From Cunninghamia lanceolata (lineage: Eukaryota; Streptophyta; Pinopsida; Cupressales; Cupressaceae): DNA of 64,000 bases. The notes under the pieces are model-generated. The model saw nothing but the letters and a program-made list of their open reading frames with translations. It did not search any database and had not been told where the DNA came from. How positions within the stretch are numbered: position 1 is the stretch's first letter; each line of letters opens with the position of its first letter. The translations under genes and the position numbers were made by a program. Below, piece by piece: positions 12,142-24,235 of this stretch. Location of the stretch: assembly GCA_027924645.1 (NCBI GenBank), contig BSBN01001017.1, forward strand, positions 8,334,501-8,398,500, written 5' to 3'.

Positions 12142-13185
12142 GTGAGGGAACTCCTTCCTTGGGATGGGGTGGTAGCCAAGATTTTTCCAAAGATATTAGA
12201 AGGTATCACTCTAGATTACTACTATCAACTTCTAGAAGCATTGATCCACTCCTATAGGCAGCTCATTGGTCAACTTGTGGCTTCCTTTGATATGAACAAA
12301 TTGGCCCAAATAGGAAGCCAAGAATTTTTAATGATCAAACAAGAAACCATTGAGTCATTTGCACATTTTATCACATGATTGAGGAAAGTCCTTTATTATT
12401 CGATTAGTGCACCAAACATAGATCATAGGGAACTCCATGATCTCTTCTTACACACCCTTAATAGGGACACATGAGAAGAGATCCAGAAACTCCATTATAA
12501 ATCATATGAGGAGGCACTTGAGAATGCTTTTAGAATTGATCAACCTACTATCAATAGTGGAAGAAGGGAGTATAATGTCAATGGAAGTTTGGTGAACCAT
12601 GATAGCAATAACAATTTCTCAACATTGAAAATATTGAAAAACAATTAGAATACAAATGGGGTAATAGACATTCCACCATCTAAGAATAATAACAATTTCA
12701 ACTACAATAATTATAGTGGTGGTAATAATTACACAAATTTTGGGAACCAAAGTGTCAACACCATTGACAATGCCCCAAGAATCAATTGCAAGAAAAAATG
12801 TAGACCAAATGAGAAGTCATAAAAGAATCATTGTGATCCTTATAAAAAACCTCAAGATCTTGATCCTGATAAGCACTACTCATTTCAAAAGAAAAGGGGG
12901 CATGATATCAAATCATGTTAAGAGTACCGTCACTTCGTACCATACCTCCTAGAGGAATGAAGATGTCTATTTATAGATATGTTCCTCCAACCTCAAGATA
13001 AATTTGACCATATTGTGGATGTAAACACTATCAATCACTTCCGACTAAGAAAATGTAATTGTAGACAAAGGAAAAAAAGAAATAGTAAATCACCACATGA
13101 CCACACTCATATGGGTTATTGCATATTTTATGAAACTAAGGGGCATGATACTTTAATTTGTAGAATGTATAACAAAATCATCTAA
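12142..13185 (+). pseudogene. Gypsy gag (retrotransposon gag domain and knuckle-like tails), decayed
   Basis: Segment 12142-12378 reads ...GITLDYYYQLLEALIHSYRQLIGQLVASFDMNK..., with the pattern of the Retrotrans_gag domain (FxxL..GxA..WY..L...I.S..L...F...F). The frame continues after a stop at 12376-12378 through RELHDLFLHTL and SYEEALENAFRID. An Asn-rich linker (12600-12740) follows. Two blocks of Tat-type gag tail come next: 'YSFQKKRGHDIKSC' (12880-12920) and 'GYCIFYETKGHDTLICRMY' (13110-13170), both like the CxFHxxxGHDTxxC pattern. At least five stops or shifts make it non-functional. Confidence 0.75.
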
Positions 13186-13395
13186 TTCCTCCTAAAAACT
13201 TAATAACAAGCATCCATGGACACATTCCCACACTCACAAGAGAAAGGAAATAGCTCCAAAAGTTGTCAAAAAAACTCTCGTGAACTCACCTTTGATCAAA
13301 ACATGTTAGGCATTATGGAGTTGGATGGGGACCAAGATATTTGTACTACCCAAGGAACAGAATGAATAGACTCCACCCCTAGTGACTCACTTATT

Positions 13396-14303
13396 TTGAA
13401 TATGTTGAATCTCCTCAAAGGTTATAGTACTCATAAGAATGCTATATGCAATGCCTTAGATTTAGGCCATCTAGTTCAAACCACTCCAAACAAAAAGTAT
13501 TCATCTTCCACATTCAAATTTGAAAATTTACCCTCGAATGATGACATAGATAAACAAGGTGATTCCTCTCTTTACCTAATGGTCCAATTTTATGATTATT
13601 TTATTAATCCTATCATGATTGAAAATGGGTCTACAACCAATGTCATCCCTCTTTCTCTTCTTTAAAGGATGGGTTATGACAAATCTCACATGACTTGCAA
13701 CACTAGAACCCTCAAAAATCATGACAATATCAACATTCATACCATTGGAAAAATCAACCTTCATCTTACTATGGGTCATAAACCTTACCTACATAATTCT
13801 TTGTTATAGATGGAGAAACTAGTTACAACATGATTCTAGAAAGACCTTGGATTTATAAGATGAGGACCATCCCCTCAACATTATTTCAAGAGATACATTT
13901 CCTCCACATGGATCAAATCCACATTATGAAAGGGGACCCTAATCATTTTAGCATTTATAGAATTGAACAAGACAAAAAGAAAGAATATTTAACCAAAACT
14001 ACCGATGAATTAAGAATTAAAATATTCAAAAAGGGAGAGACATCCAAACAAGTCAAAAACATTGCTAGGACTTTAGAATATATAGGGGAATGGATGATAG
14101 GAGAGTTCCCCTTTGATTCCCAATCAACAAAATCTTATGCTCCATTCAACTTAGTTGTTGTTTCTATCAAGCTAGATATGAGCATCCATATGGTTGAGAT
14201 CACTACCAAAGAAGAAAAGGAAGAACTAGAGCCCATAGAGGAACTAGGAGATTCATCAAAAACATTTCTAAGACTAGTGCTAGTTGCCCCTCAAAATTTT
14301 TAA
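13396..14303 (+). pseudogene. Gypsy aspartic protease and following conserved block, decayed
   Basis: Frame 13396-13665 ends LMVQFYDYFINPIMIENGSTTNVIPLSLL. This aligns with the plant gypsy protease active site (..vLVDnGSSvNviP..), but the catalytic Asp position reads Glu (IENGS), so activity would be lost even without the stops. Frame 13830-14303 opens MILERPWIYKMRTIPSTLFQEIHF, the conserved LGRPWxHxxxAVPSTLHQxLKF block that follows protease in Tat/Athila elements. The rest is charged and unrecognised. Confidence 0.75.
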
Positions 14304-14580
14304 AGAATGTTAAGAGCAACACAAATGTAGGAATAGTGTTTAGCATACATAAGAAAGAAACATAATAAAAATGTTATCTATATTCCATTTAAAGTTGGAG
14401 ATCTAGTGCTCAGAATTGACAACCTTATTAACAAAAGAGCTAGTGAAGGCCAAAAATTCAAACCAAATTGGATAGGTCCTTATGTAATTAAAGAAAATGT
14501 TGGTAATGGATCTTATCTCTTATGCACAATGGAAGGTGAATAATTCAATGAAACAGTTAAAATAACTTTAATTTGAAGAA
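14304..14580 (+). pseudogene. Gypsy integrase C-terminal tail
   Basis: Reading after the stop at 14301-14303 gives FKVGDLVLRIDN (14388-14420) and KFKPNWIGPYVIKENVGNGSYLL (14455-14525). These match the GDLVLR...G.L.PNWEGPY.V...GNGAY.L motif that ends plant gypsy integrases. Its position only ~200 bases after the post-protease block proves an internal deletion of RT, RNaseH and most of integrase. Confidence 0.85.
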
Positions 14581-14752
14581 ATAATACATTTAAAAACACA
14601 CAAAAAGGTATAAAATAACTCAAAAATTTAAAAATAAAAATAAAAAAACAAAAAATCATATATTTTGCATTACATTATGTTCCACCATTTCATTTGTTAG
14701 TGGTTTTCTCTTGTTCAGTTTTCTTCCTAGTAAGGAGTCTAAATTTGCTAGT

Positions 14753-15224
14753 ATTACTTGCCTTACTAAACCATGAGGTCCTCAAATCATCATTATCATT
14801 TCCCCTTTACATTCTCAATCAAAATAAAGTTAACTTCTAGCTTTATACTAATCCTAGTCTTAACTTTCATTTAGTCAAGTCTAAACAAAGAATGTTTTTA
14901 AAACTATAGTACCTTATAGAAGCTAACAAGTAGCTCTTCCCAATTCTTCTTAGCAAGGGTGAAGTCTTAGGATTTGGTTACCCTTTTAGTTGCACCTAGT
15001 CCCTTACCATGCCTAACCTTTGGTTATGATCCCTCACTTCTTCTCGTTTGTATGGGATTAGGTTAAGGGGGTCAAAACTCCAATCCTACAAAGTCAAAAA
15101 TAGCATGCCCACACTCACCTAGTCTAATCTTTGGTGATAATCCCTTGCATCTTATTGGTGGCATGGGGTTAGACTATGGAGGTGATGTCAAAAATTCAAA
15201 AAAAAAAAAAAATTATATAATAAT
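14753..15224. repeat. Tandem repeat unit 1, left part (completed at 24236-24375)
   Basis: It is homologous to 24376-24852 over its whole length (starting cttactaaacca and running to the A-rich tract and ataat). Joined across the inserted LTR element, unit 1 is ~610 bp and is followed directly by unit 2 (24376-24990). Its place just after the integrase tail matches the tandem-repeat-bearing 3' UTR known from Tat/Ogre elements. Confidence 0.8.
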
Positions 15225-16356
15225 TGTTATGGGAAAATTGGTGTAAATGAATAATCAATGTATATCAACAATACCCAATAACTCAATGAAATAAGAAACA
15301 AAGAAATCAATCAAACAAAGAACTTCAAACCTTCCAAACCTCTTCACTTCTTAGCTTCCATTGATTGCCTATTGCAAATGATCTTGTCTATGAATATGGC
15401 CCTCAGAAGGTGCACTTCCTTGCTATTCCAAGATGTCAAGTGGGAATGGCTATGATAGCTTATTGCAATGAAGATGAGCTTCACAACAATGGTAATGATA
15501 AGGTAACAAGTTGATTGCAAGCAAATGGAATAACTCAGTTGCCAAAGGTGCACTGTGATTCTTGTAGAGTAAGGGTACTAAAAGTTTGGATGATAGAAAT
15601 GGAGGAATAGGGTTCAATTTATAGACTTGAGAGAGAAAATTAACGGTATAGAAAGAATAAGAAGATCAATGGTATCAAAACCTTGAGAGAATGTGCATGA
15701 ATAGAAAGAAGACAAGTGTCACAGAAAAATTGTTTTGTTTGAGTTAACTACTTTTTTTTATAAAGATAAGATTTGATTTCATAAATTAGAAATCTTTTTT
15801 CTAATTTAAGAGTTGTTGATAAAAACAAGGTTGATTGAGTCAATTAACTCAACTTGTAATTTGCTTTTGCATGATTTTGAGAGAAATTAAATAATAAATT
15901 ATTTAATTTTCTATGCATGAAGAAGAAAACTTATTTTTAGAAGATTTGGAAGATTTTTGAAGAATTTGAAGCTATGAAAGCAAATTAAATAAATAAATTT
16001 ATTTAATTGTTTGTGCATGCTTTGGAAGAATAAATAAAATATTTGATTGTATTTTATCTGTAGAGATTGAGAGAATTTAAATAAATTTGATTTATTTATA
16101 TAAATTTGGAAGAATAAGTGACTTAATTAAATAATTAAGAATTATTTAATTGTTTGGAAGAATTTAATTAAATAAAGGATTTTATTTAATTTTGACTTTA
16201 GAAGAGGTAATTAAATATTTTGATATTTAATTAATTTAGACGAATATGAATTGAATAAATAAATTTGTTTATTTATTTATTGATAGAGGAATTAAAATGG
16301 AATAAATACTAAGAATATTTATTTAGACAGAGTCGCGTCATTTTTAGGCGTATACA
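15225..16356 (-). repeat. 3' LTR of the non-autonomous element
   Basis: Nearly colinear with 23109-24230. The right half (15780-16320) is strikingly AT-rich, with many taaataaattta words. Ends are TG...CA. The ~1130 bp pair differs by scattered substitutions and small indels. Confidence 0.93.
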
Positions 16357-16374
16357 TTTTGTCCCTCTTTGATG
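16357..16374 (-). other. Polypurine tract candidate
   Basis: The plus strand reads ttttgtccctctttga immediately after the LTR end. Its complement is a purine run directly upstream of the minus-strand LTR start TGTATACGCC. This fixes the element's direction. Confidence 0.7.
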
Positions 16375-16410
16375 TGATGTTCGATATGATGAGATTTGTG
16401 TTGAGTAACA

Positions 16411-18102
16411 TCATTTCAAAGAAGCTACATTATGGATAGAAGAAAAACACGGTAATGGAAAGATAGGATGAGGATGCCCCCTCAGGAGATTGGATAGGGA
16501 GAGAGTTTCGAGGGAGCGAGACGGACAAATCTCACAATGAAGAAGGTGGAAGAACAAGGTTAAGGTGAAGAAAATTGTTGAAGAAAGAGCCGAATGATAT
16601 GCTATGCAAGATAGAATGATAACACACACAAGCAAGTAAGCAAGTATGAACAAATGATACAAGAACAAACAAGGTATTACCCCTGTCAAGCGGTAAACCA
16701 ATGATTAACCGATAATGATATACGACAGTGTTGTCATGGTGGGGAACGATAGGTCCCTAGAGCAACACAAAGGACAGTGTTTTCATGGCGGGGAATGATA
16801 GATCCATAGAGCAACATGATAGTCATGGGAAATGTATATCCCATTGATACTTATGACTGAATGAGTTGGTTTACGACCAGACAAGGATCAAGACCACTGA
16901 TTGTGACTGGATCATTTGACAAGATTGACTTGACTCGATTGGTATGGATTAAGGATGGACTTGCATTTGGATCATTGCTTGGATTGATTAGACAAGGATT
17001 AAAGATACGATGATAGATAGAAGATTGATTGATAGAAGAATGACTCGACAGAAGGATTCACAAGCTTTTATAAACCTTGATACTCTACATAGAATTTTTA
17101 TTGCATGGATAGTACGCGAAATGCAATTGGATATGGATACGGCTATGAGACGTAATTGAATACATTATGGATATGGATACGGAATGCAATTAGATACATT
17201 ATGGATATGGATATTTGTCATCTTGATATTGCAAGTATGTTGAAGTGCTTATTTCATCATTGGGCTTTTTAAAATATTGTAAGAAAATACAAGCACCAAG
17301 GTATAATTAAACCAGGATGACCTGAGTATTACTTACATGGATTTTGATTTAGCAAGTTATTACAAGCATCTAAGTATAATTGAACCGAAATGACCTGAGT
17401 ATTTCTTGTGTATCAATAGACAAGGATTGCCCCCTTTCATGTTAGACTTTTGATGTCCTAGATGATCTTTTGATGATCATGTCTTTAGACAAGGCTTCAC
17501 ATTACTAAAGATTGATCCATAAATAGAAAACAAAGAAAATAATCATGCGCCCATCATAGCATCTCTAGCATTTGGCATCCTTGAGTAGCATAGAAAGACA
17601 TGATAACAAAAATCAAGATGCCGTAACCTAACCTGATCACAAACACAAAACAATCTTGCATTTAGATGTATCGTTCTTGCCATAATTTAGATAGAATCAG
17701 TTTGAGTGCGTAGGTACTTTGTTTTCTTTGTCTTGGATAGGTTGATGTCTTGTACTGAGATTTTTGTTTGAAAGTAGGTTTTTGTTGCATTTGCTTGCAT
17801 CTGGTGAAAGTCTCCACAATCTGCATTGGTGAAACAGACCCTAAGGGACTAACCTAGTGCCTTAAGGGTACATTGCCAAATGGCCTGGGCTACGTGACAA
17901 CATAGAGGCAACGTAGTTCAGGACTTGGGCTAGAGGATAGACAACAAGATATGGGATGGATAGAAAGCAGAGCCTTGAGGGCACATTGATAATGGCCTTG
18001 CCTATGTGACAACGCAGAGGCAACATAGTTCGGGATGAACCCTGATACTGACGACAGACACTATGCTAGGCTGACACTATGGATAGGATACTGGATAAGA
18101 CC
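16411..18102. other. Interior without recognisable coding
   Basis: No conserved protein motif is seen. There are local duplications: 'gacagtgttgtcatggtggggaa.gatag.tcc' at ~16722 and again at ~16772; 'gatatggatacgg' repeated at 17130-17215; 'acctgagtatt' at ~17320 and ~17392; and an 'acatagaggcaacgtagtt' block at ~17900 and ~18010. Confidence 0.6.
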
Positions 18103-18989
18103 TTAGTTGATAAGGTGACAAAAGATATAGAGTATCAAGCCATGATAGGTTATCGTTAGGTGATTATGATACCTCTCGGACTTTGAGATGCTTTGGGATG
18201 ACATTGGAGAAGAATTTTGGATAGCCTTAATGCTAGATATTGATGACAAGGAAACACCACGGATAGGCAGATTGTGAGTCAGGTTATAGTGGAAGGTAGA
18301 AGAAAACAAGGATGCGATCTCCAAGGACGATGTCACAAAGGAAGAACATGCCCCATTGTAGGTAGGATACTTAGGATTTTTCATGACAATGCTTATGAAG
18401 AGGGGAGGATGAGAGGATTGGATTGTTTTGAAAAAGACAAGGTATATCAAGAGTTTTTCCAAAGCATGCTTCAACATTTTTCCCCCAATCTTTTTCAAGA
18501 TCAAAAAAAGAGGAAGGGAGGATGGACAGACTCAAAATGATAGGTGAGTAATGGATAGAAGGATAAGATAGGAAATGGTATGGAAAGAAACTGATAGGAG
18601 AAGAGTGATATGTCAATGAGACAAGGTGCTCCCAAGTGTAGGTGACGTAGGAGATCAACTTACACACAACGCTTATTTGCCAAGTTTTCATCATGGTACT
18701 TATCCAAGGTGCCTGTTTGCTAGATTTTCACCGTTGGATGAAGGGATTTCTTTTTTTTTTTGGATACAAGAAGATGGATATGGACAAGAGGAACTAAATT
18801 ATCCGGCTCCATGAAGGTGATAGTGTCCCGCTAGAAATGCATGTCATCGCACGGATGTTGCTACGCTCATAGATGTTGGTAAGGATCACATGAAATGAAG
18901 ATGGAGTAGGTAGATTGTAGATTATGGAAGGTGCGAAAGTGGATGATGATGTGGATTATGCAGGACTTAAGTATAGATGGAGGGAAAGC

Positions 18990-21878
18990 TTATGCAAAAG
19001 CATGGACCATGGGAGTAGGATGGGGAAGATATGTAGGATAATAGTGGAAGGAAGGGGAAATGAAGGTATATGGAAATGTTGTGGGATGGAAGGGAATCAT
19101 GACCAATGGTTGCACATACCATGATAAACATTGAAGCTTATGATGGGAAGGTGGTGTAGGAAGCAATGGAGATTTTTGCTTGGTGGATGAATGATGTGGA
19201 CATTTAGGGACCCACATAAGCTTAGTATATTTCTAATTTCTGCTTGTCATGTGGGATGGAAGGATTTGAAATCTTTGGATGAAAAAGGAAGAAGTGAATG
19301 GTTGGGATTCTTGAGAGGTGGATGCGTCATTTGACTTGATGGCTTTTTGTTTACGTACCCAAACCAATTTTCTTGTAGATGTTACCTGTGAACGTATAGG
19401 ATTGGGTATATGCATCTTTTGTGCATCTTTGGAAGTAATTACTTGTTGCTTGGGGACCCACACCTTTTTCAGTTTGGCATTAAGGTGTGTGGGTGTATGT
19501 AACTTTTGAGATGGGTCTTTCTTTGATTCTTAGATTTTGTATCCATAGGCATGAGGATCTTTAGGATTTTTGACTTCATAAGTAGAGGCATCCAAAAATT
19601 TTCTGTTGAATTCCCTCGAGATGGTGGAAGTGGGGTTGGTGGAAGCTCTTTGTTTAGACAACATGTGCATTTGTTGGCCATGATTGGGATATTTAGAGGA
19701 TTTATAGATGGATGGATAAGGTGTTGGAAGAAGTGATGGTAAAATGCATGGAGGGATGTTAGGAGTTGGAAGTAGCGGCGCTAGATTGGATGGTGGAAGG
19801 TGTATGGTCACATGCTTTTGGGATGTATACGATAAGGGAGGTGGAATGGTGACATATGCTTTGGGGATATGGTAGGGTTTGTGATGGAAAAGGTGGATTT
19901 AGAAGGTGTGGAGGAAGTACCAACATCTTTAGATTGTTCATCTTGGGGTGTGTAACCAAGGCCATAAGAGCTAGGAGAAACATTGACATGGACGGGCTCA
20001 AAAATACCTTGTTCATGAAGTCCTAATCCTTTACCTTAATAGTTCATATGCTAGAGTATGTGGTGGACAGTGAGATTATGGGTGTGTTGGACACTAGCAG
20101 CAATATCCTTATTGGATGAGGAAGGTGAGATAGAGGATAATGGTTGTTGGTGTTCTAAGGAAGAACATTCATGGATGAAGGTAGTGAGACCAAGGGGATA
20201 AGATATTTGCAACATGGTCGATAATGGAAGGTGAAGGATCATTAGGATCTTGATTATCATTATGTTCACTATGATCCAAGTCATTGGTTTGATCATCTAT
20301 GTGCACTTGAGAGGCAAGTGTCTCATCAAGGGAAGTGGAAGTTGTTCGATGAATGATAGGACTAGATGGAGGATGGATAGATGGGGTGATAACCTCATGA
20401 CCATGGAATGCATAAAGTTGGCTAAGAGAATCATCATGGTTTGCTAGATCATAGATAGGCTCTTGATCATAGATAGGATCTTTATCATAAAAAGGATCTT
20501 GATCATAGATAGGATTAAGCATGATGGGATCAATGAGCTTGTGCATAGGTTCTTCATCAACGATAATATCTTGATCATAGAAAAAGATATAGGTTATGGA
20601 GAGGTTGGAATTGGATCTCTTTCTCATGTATAGGATCAAGTGCCTCATGGATAGCTTCTTCATAGGTGATATCTTGATCGTGGAAAAGATATAGGTTATG
20701 CATGGATTGGAATGGATCTCTTTCTCATGTATAGGATCAAGTTGCTCATGGATAGGTTCATAATCATGGATAATATCCAGATCATAGAAAAGATATAGGT
20801 TATGGGTGGGTTGGATGGAAGTGATTTGATCTTGATTTAGATAAAGGGCGGATGTTTCAACATGGTCTAGATTATACTCTTGACATAGCTCTAGTATTTA
20901 TTGGCTTGAAGCAGAGATAGAAGGCTCTTGGATAAGCTCAATAGGTTCTAGATGGTTGACAACATGAGGGTAATAAGGTTCTTGACTTGGACTCATGGTA
21001 GAAGACTCTGCAATAAGCTCGAGGGGTTGTAGATTATATGACGAGGTTGGAGCAATGGACATGTTGGAAGGCTCTTTGATAAGGTCAAGGACCAAAATTT
21101 GGGGACATGGTTGACTCTTTGCTAGTAGCTCTTGGATCACATCCTTCGTAGGTGCATGGGTAGATGAATGAGTGGGTTTGGATTGTTCCAAATCTTTTCT
21201 TTTGCTACATAAGTTTGGAAAAAGTCTTTGGAAGAAATCATTTGAGGATTCTTTGGGAAGATTTGAGCTTGGAGTAGGATTAGTATGCTTTGGGCTATGC
21301 TTTCTAGGGGATGGTGAAGGAAGACTAGTAGATGGAGTAGTATAATATTTTTGACTAAAGATGGTGCTTCCCTTGTCAAGAGTCTCATTAAGATGGGAAA
21401 AGAATGTACGGTCTTGGTGCGAGGTGTAGCTAGTACTAGCACACTCAGCTTGTAAGATTGTCACTTGCTATTGTATGGCTTGGAGTTCTTGAGCAAGTGC
21501 TTCTAATTGGTTTGTCATCTCCACAAAAACTGACACAAGACCGAAATGGGTACCCAAAAAGGTTGAATATTTTTTCTCAAAAGACCAGGAAATGCTCATT
21601 GTCTTGGATGTGTAGCTACAGATGCGCTGAAATAGAAGGTATATGCACAACAAGTCGATGCAAAAGCATAACTCTAGTGAAGGATAAAAGCGTAGTATCA
21701 GATGACAAATGCATAGGAAGTCACAGCAAATGCATAGCAGGTCGAAATGGATGCGCAACTTTAGAGGGTATATGCGCAGCTCTGGTTTTCTGATTGTTTT
21801 TGTAATTTTCTTGGCACATTTTTTAGTGTTTTTGGTTTCTTGGTTGCAAGTTGGTTTTTTTTTGCTTTGATTTCTCAA
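18990..21878 (-). pseudogene. Orphan reading frame of the non-autonomous element, decayed
   Basis: Six minus-strand open segments lie in one and the same frame: 21878-21468, 21464-20898, 20663-20169, 19811-19530, 19463-19233 and 19217-18990. They imply a decayed protein of ~960 codons read from the 5' side of the element. The first two are parted by a single stop. The product is rich in Ser, Pro, Thr and His. Near residues 115-136 it has a short Leu/Glu/Gln helix (EMTNQLEALAQELQAIQ). Later come repeated LxLIxEPS phrases (20900-21090) and reiterated 'YDQDPIYDQEPIYD' units (20440-20500). I do not recognise the family. Gag-like helices are possible, but no knuckle is present. Confidence 0.5.
21600..21790. 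repeat. Degenerate 'gatgcgca' motif array, copy 1
   Basis: Variants of 'a(t)gcgca/tgcaca' spaced ~20-35 bases apart (cagatgcgctg, atatgcacaac, gatgcaaaagc, aaatgcatagg, ggatgcgcaac, atatgcgcagc). The same words recur at 22780-23030, in the same element near its 5' LTR. Confidence 0.55.
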
Positions 21879-21899
21879 TTATGGCAAGTAAAATAGCAA

Positions 21900-22770
21900 A
21901 AAGAAGTTTTCATGATTTTTTTGATCTTTTTTTCTTTTTTTTTGTAATTTTTTTGGACTCTTTTTTACTCAAAAGCAAGCACAAATCCTAGGGTGGCTGG
22001 GACAATATAAACCAAATTCTCACTATTTCTAGATGGGGCATCTTCGAGAGGTGATAATCTCCCTTCCCTACACCGTCATATAGGGGTTTTTGGCTACTAA
22101 AAACAAAGGATGATTAGTAAGTGCAATCGTTCGAGTGGTTATACATGTGGCAGTGCTACTCTCTGTTATGGAGTCTCTCAACCTGCAAGGGTTGCACCTT
22201 GGAGGGTTTTGGGGGAGGTTAGATGTCGGTATAACACAACTTCACTCATTGTTTGAATCTTTCACTCCAAACACAATTTATTTATAGTGGCTTGGTAGAG
22301 CTTGGATTTAGCTTGTTACCACTTAAGGTCATTCCCACTTGGACAAAAGGATATCTAAGGGAAGGCCTCTCTAAAGGTTTAACACATGCGAAATGATATG
22401 TCTGGCATTTTGGTCATCCAAGATAGGGGAGAGCATAGGCCTAGTATCATTCCAAAAACATAAAAGACAAGGGTTCTTTTCCCCTAATTAAAATGAAAAA
22501 GACTAAATGTGTTAAGCTACTTGGGCACACACACGAGTTGTTAACTTTGAAAGCAAGATAGCAATGGTTCAATTTTATCCTCCTAGCATTGGGACTATAT
22601 TCAATTTATTGATGCAACAATATCAAATTACAATCCTTCCTAGTTAGATCTAGATGTGATTTAATAATGCAACTAGAATTTCTAAACCAGCCCCTAACCT
22701 GCAAGTAGATTAGAGAAAATTCCTGCGAGAAGTGTCAACATTAGCAAAATCACAAGAAAACCCAAAAGTC
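21900..22770. other. Element interior between leader and orphan frame, no gene
   Basis: A T-rich tract (21900-21970) comes first, then ~800 bases with no recognisable reading frame or repeat. This is likely untranslated leader or spacer of the minus-strand element. Confidence 0.5.
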
Positions 22771-22779
22771 ACTGTCAAA

Positions 22780-23030
22780 ATCAGATGCACAAGTATAGAG
22801 ATTAGATCCACAAAGATAGAGATCATACGCATAGCTATTACAAAAGTGCTGAGACAGAGGTCAAAAGCATAGAAATAGAGAGCATATGTGCAGTTTCAGT
22901 AAATGCACTGTATCAGAACACAGGCGCCGAAAGATCAGATGCATCGAAACATCAAATGCATCGAAACATTAGATGTGCTGAAACAGAGCTTAGATGCGTG
23001 TTAGAATTGATCAGATGCGTAGAATTCTCC
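22780..23030. repeat. Degenerate 'gatgcgca' motif array, copy 2
   Basis: Recurring agatgcacaag, gatcatacgcatag, gcatatgtgcag, agatgcatcgaaacat (twice, 22940-22970), agatgtgctgaaacag, agatgcgtg. The unit is ~20-25 bp and lies in the leader of the minus-strand element, just inside its primer site. Confidence 0.6.
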
Positions 23031-23082
23031 TGTGTACGGAACCTTAGCACAAAAAAAACTTAGTTTTTGGGTTAAATTGGGG

Positions 23083-23108
23083 CAAGGCTCCACGGTGGCT
23101 GCCAAAAA
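23083..23108 (-). other. Primer-binding site candidate
   Basis: Just inside the 5' LTR the minus strand reads TTTTTGGCAGCCACCGTGG. This has the TGGC...CC character of gypsy primer sites complementary to tRNA 3' ends (TGG from the CCA end). I cannot name the tRNA. Confidence 0.55.
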
Positions 23109-24230
23109 TGTTATGGAAAAATTGGTGTAAATGAATAATCAATGTATATCAACAATACCTAATAACTCAATGAAATAAGAAACAAAGAAATCAATCAAAC
23201 AAAAAACTTCAAACCTTGCAAACCTCTTAACTTCGTAGCTTCCATTGATTGCCTATCGCAAATGATCTTGTCTATGAATATGGCCCTCAGAAGGTGCACT
23301 TCCTTGCTATTCCAAGATGTCAAGTGGGAATGGCTATGATAGTTTATTGCAATGAAGATAAGCTTCACAACAATGGTAATGATATGGTAACAAGTTGATC
23401 ACAAGCAAATGGAATGACTTGGGTGCCAAAGGCATGCTGTGATTCCTATTAAGGGTACTAAAAGCTTGGATGATAGAAATAGAGGACTAGGGTTCAATTT
23501 ATAGACGTAAGAGAGAGAAGATCAATGGTATAGAAAGAATAAGAAGATCAATGGTATAGAAACCTTGAGAGAATGTGCGCGAATAGAAAGAAGACAAGTA
23601 TCACACAAAAGTTGTTTTGTTTGAGTTAACTGCTTTCTTTTATAAGATAAGATTTGATTTCATAAATTAGAAAGTTTTTTTTCTAATTTAAGAGTTGTTG
23701 ATAAAAACAAGGTTGATTGAGTCAGTTAACTCAACTTGTGATTTGCTTTTGCATGATTTTGAGAGAAATTAAATAATAAGTTATTTAATTTTGCGTACAT
23801 GAAGAAGAAAACCTATTTTTAGAAGATTTTTAAAGAATTTGAAGATAAGAAAGCAAATTAAATAAATAAATTTATTTAATTGTTTGTGCATGCTTTGGAA
23901 GAATAAATAAAATATTTGATTGTATTTTATTTTTAGAGATTGAGAGAATTTAAATAAATTTGATTGATTTATTTAAATTTGGAAGAATAAGTGACTTAAT
24001 TAAATAATTAAGAATTATTTTAATTGTTTGGAAGAATTTAATTAAATAAAGTATTTTATTTAATTTTGACTTTAGAAGAGGTAATTAAATATTTTGATAT
24101 TTAATTAATTTAGAGGAATATGAATCAAAAAAATAAATCTGTTTATTTATTTATTGATAGAGGAATTAGAATAGAATAAATATTAAGAATATTTATTTAG
24201 ACAGAGTCGCGTCATTTTTAGGCATATACA
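23109..24230 (-). repeat. 5' LTR of the non-autonomous element
   Basis: Partner of 15225-16356, with the same TGTTATGG...ATATACA ends and the same AT-rich half. The target repeat ATAAT follows at 24231-24235. Confidence 0.93.
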
Positions 24231-24235
24231 ATAAT

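Larger units (their letters stand above)
11413..14580 (+). mobile_element. Ty3/gypsy (Tat-like) relic with RT, RNaseH and integrase core deleted
   Basis: The plus-strand relic runs in order: gag, gag-tail zinc-knuckle-like blocks, aspartic protease, a post-protease conserved block, then directly the last part of integrase. A normal plant gypsy element has ~2.5 kb of RT-RNaseH-INT between those last two blocks, and it is missing here. Multiple stops and frame changes occur. No LTRs for this relic are seen with confidence. A PPT-plus-LTR-like junction at ~25270-25281 (acatggggaaactag then tgtaggagc) might be its 3' LTR start. Confidence 0.8.
15225..24230 (-). mobile_element. Complete 9.0 kb non-autonomous LTR retrotransposon
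   Basis: LTRs at 15225-16356 and 23109-24230 (1132 and 1122 bp) start TGTTATGG and end ATATACA/GTATACA. Perfect 5 bp target repeats ATAAT lie at 15220-15224 and 24231-24235. A purine-rich run on the minus strand beside 16356 (AAAGAGGGACAAAA) and a primer-site-like block beside 23109 set minus-strand orientation. The 6.75 kb interior has no gag zinc knuckle, protease, RT, RNaseH or integrase motif. It fits a large retrotransposon derivative (LARD) mobilised by another element. It sits inside the first tandem unit of the gypsy relic's 3' region. Confidence 0.93.

Noticed and set aside
18274..19736. Plus-strand frames opposite the orphan minus-strand frame
   Set aside because: The element is in minus orientation by its polypurine tract and primer site; the plus frames are shorter, change frame and look like antisense shadows.
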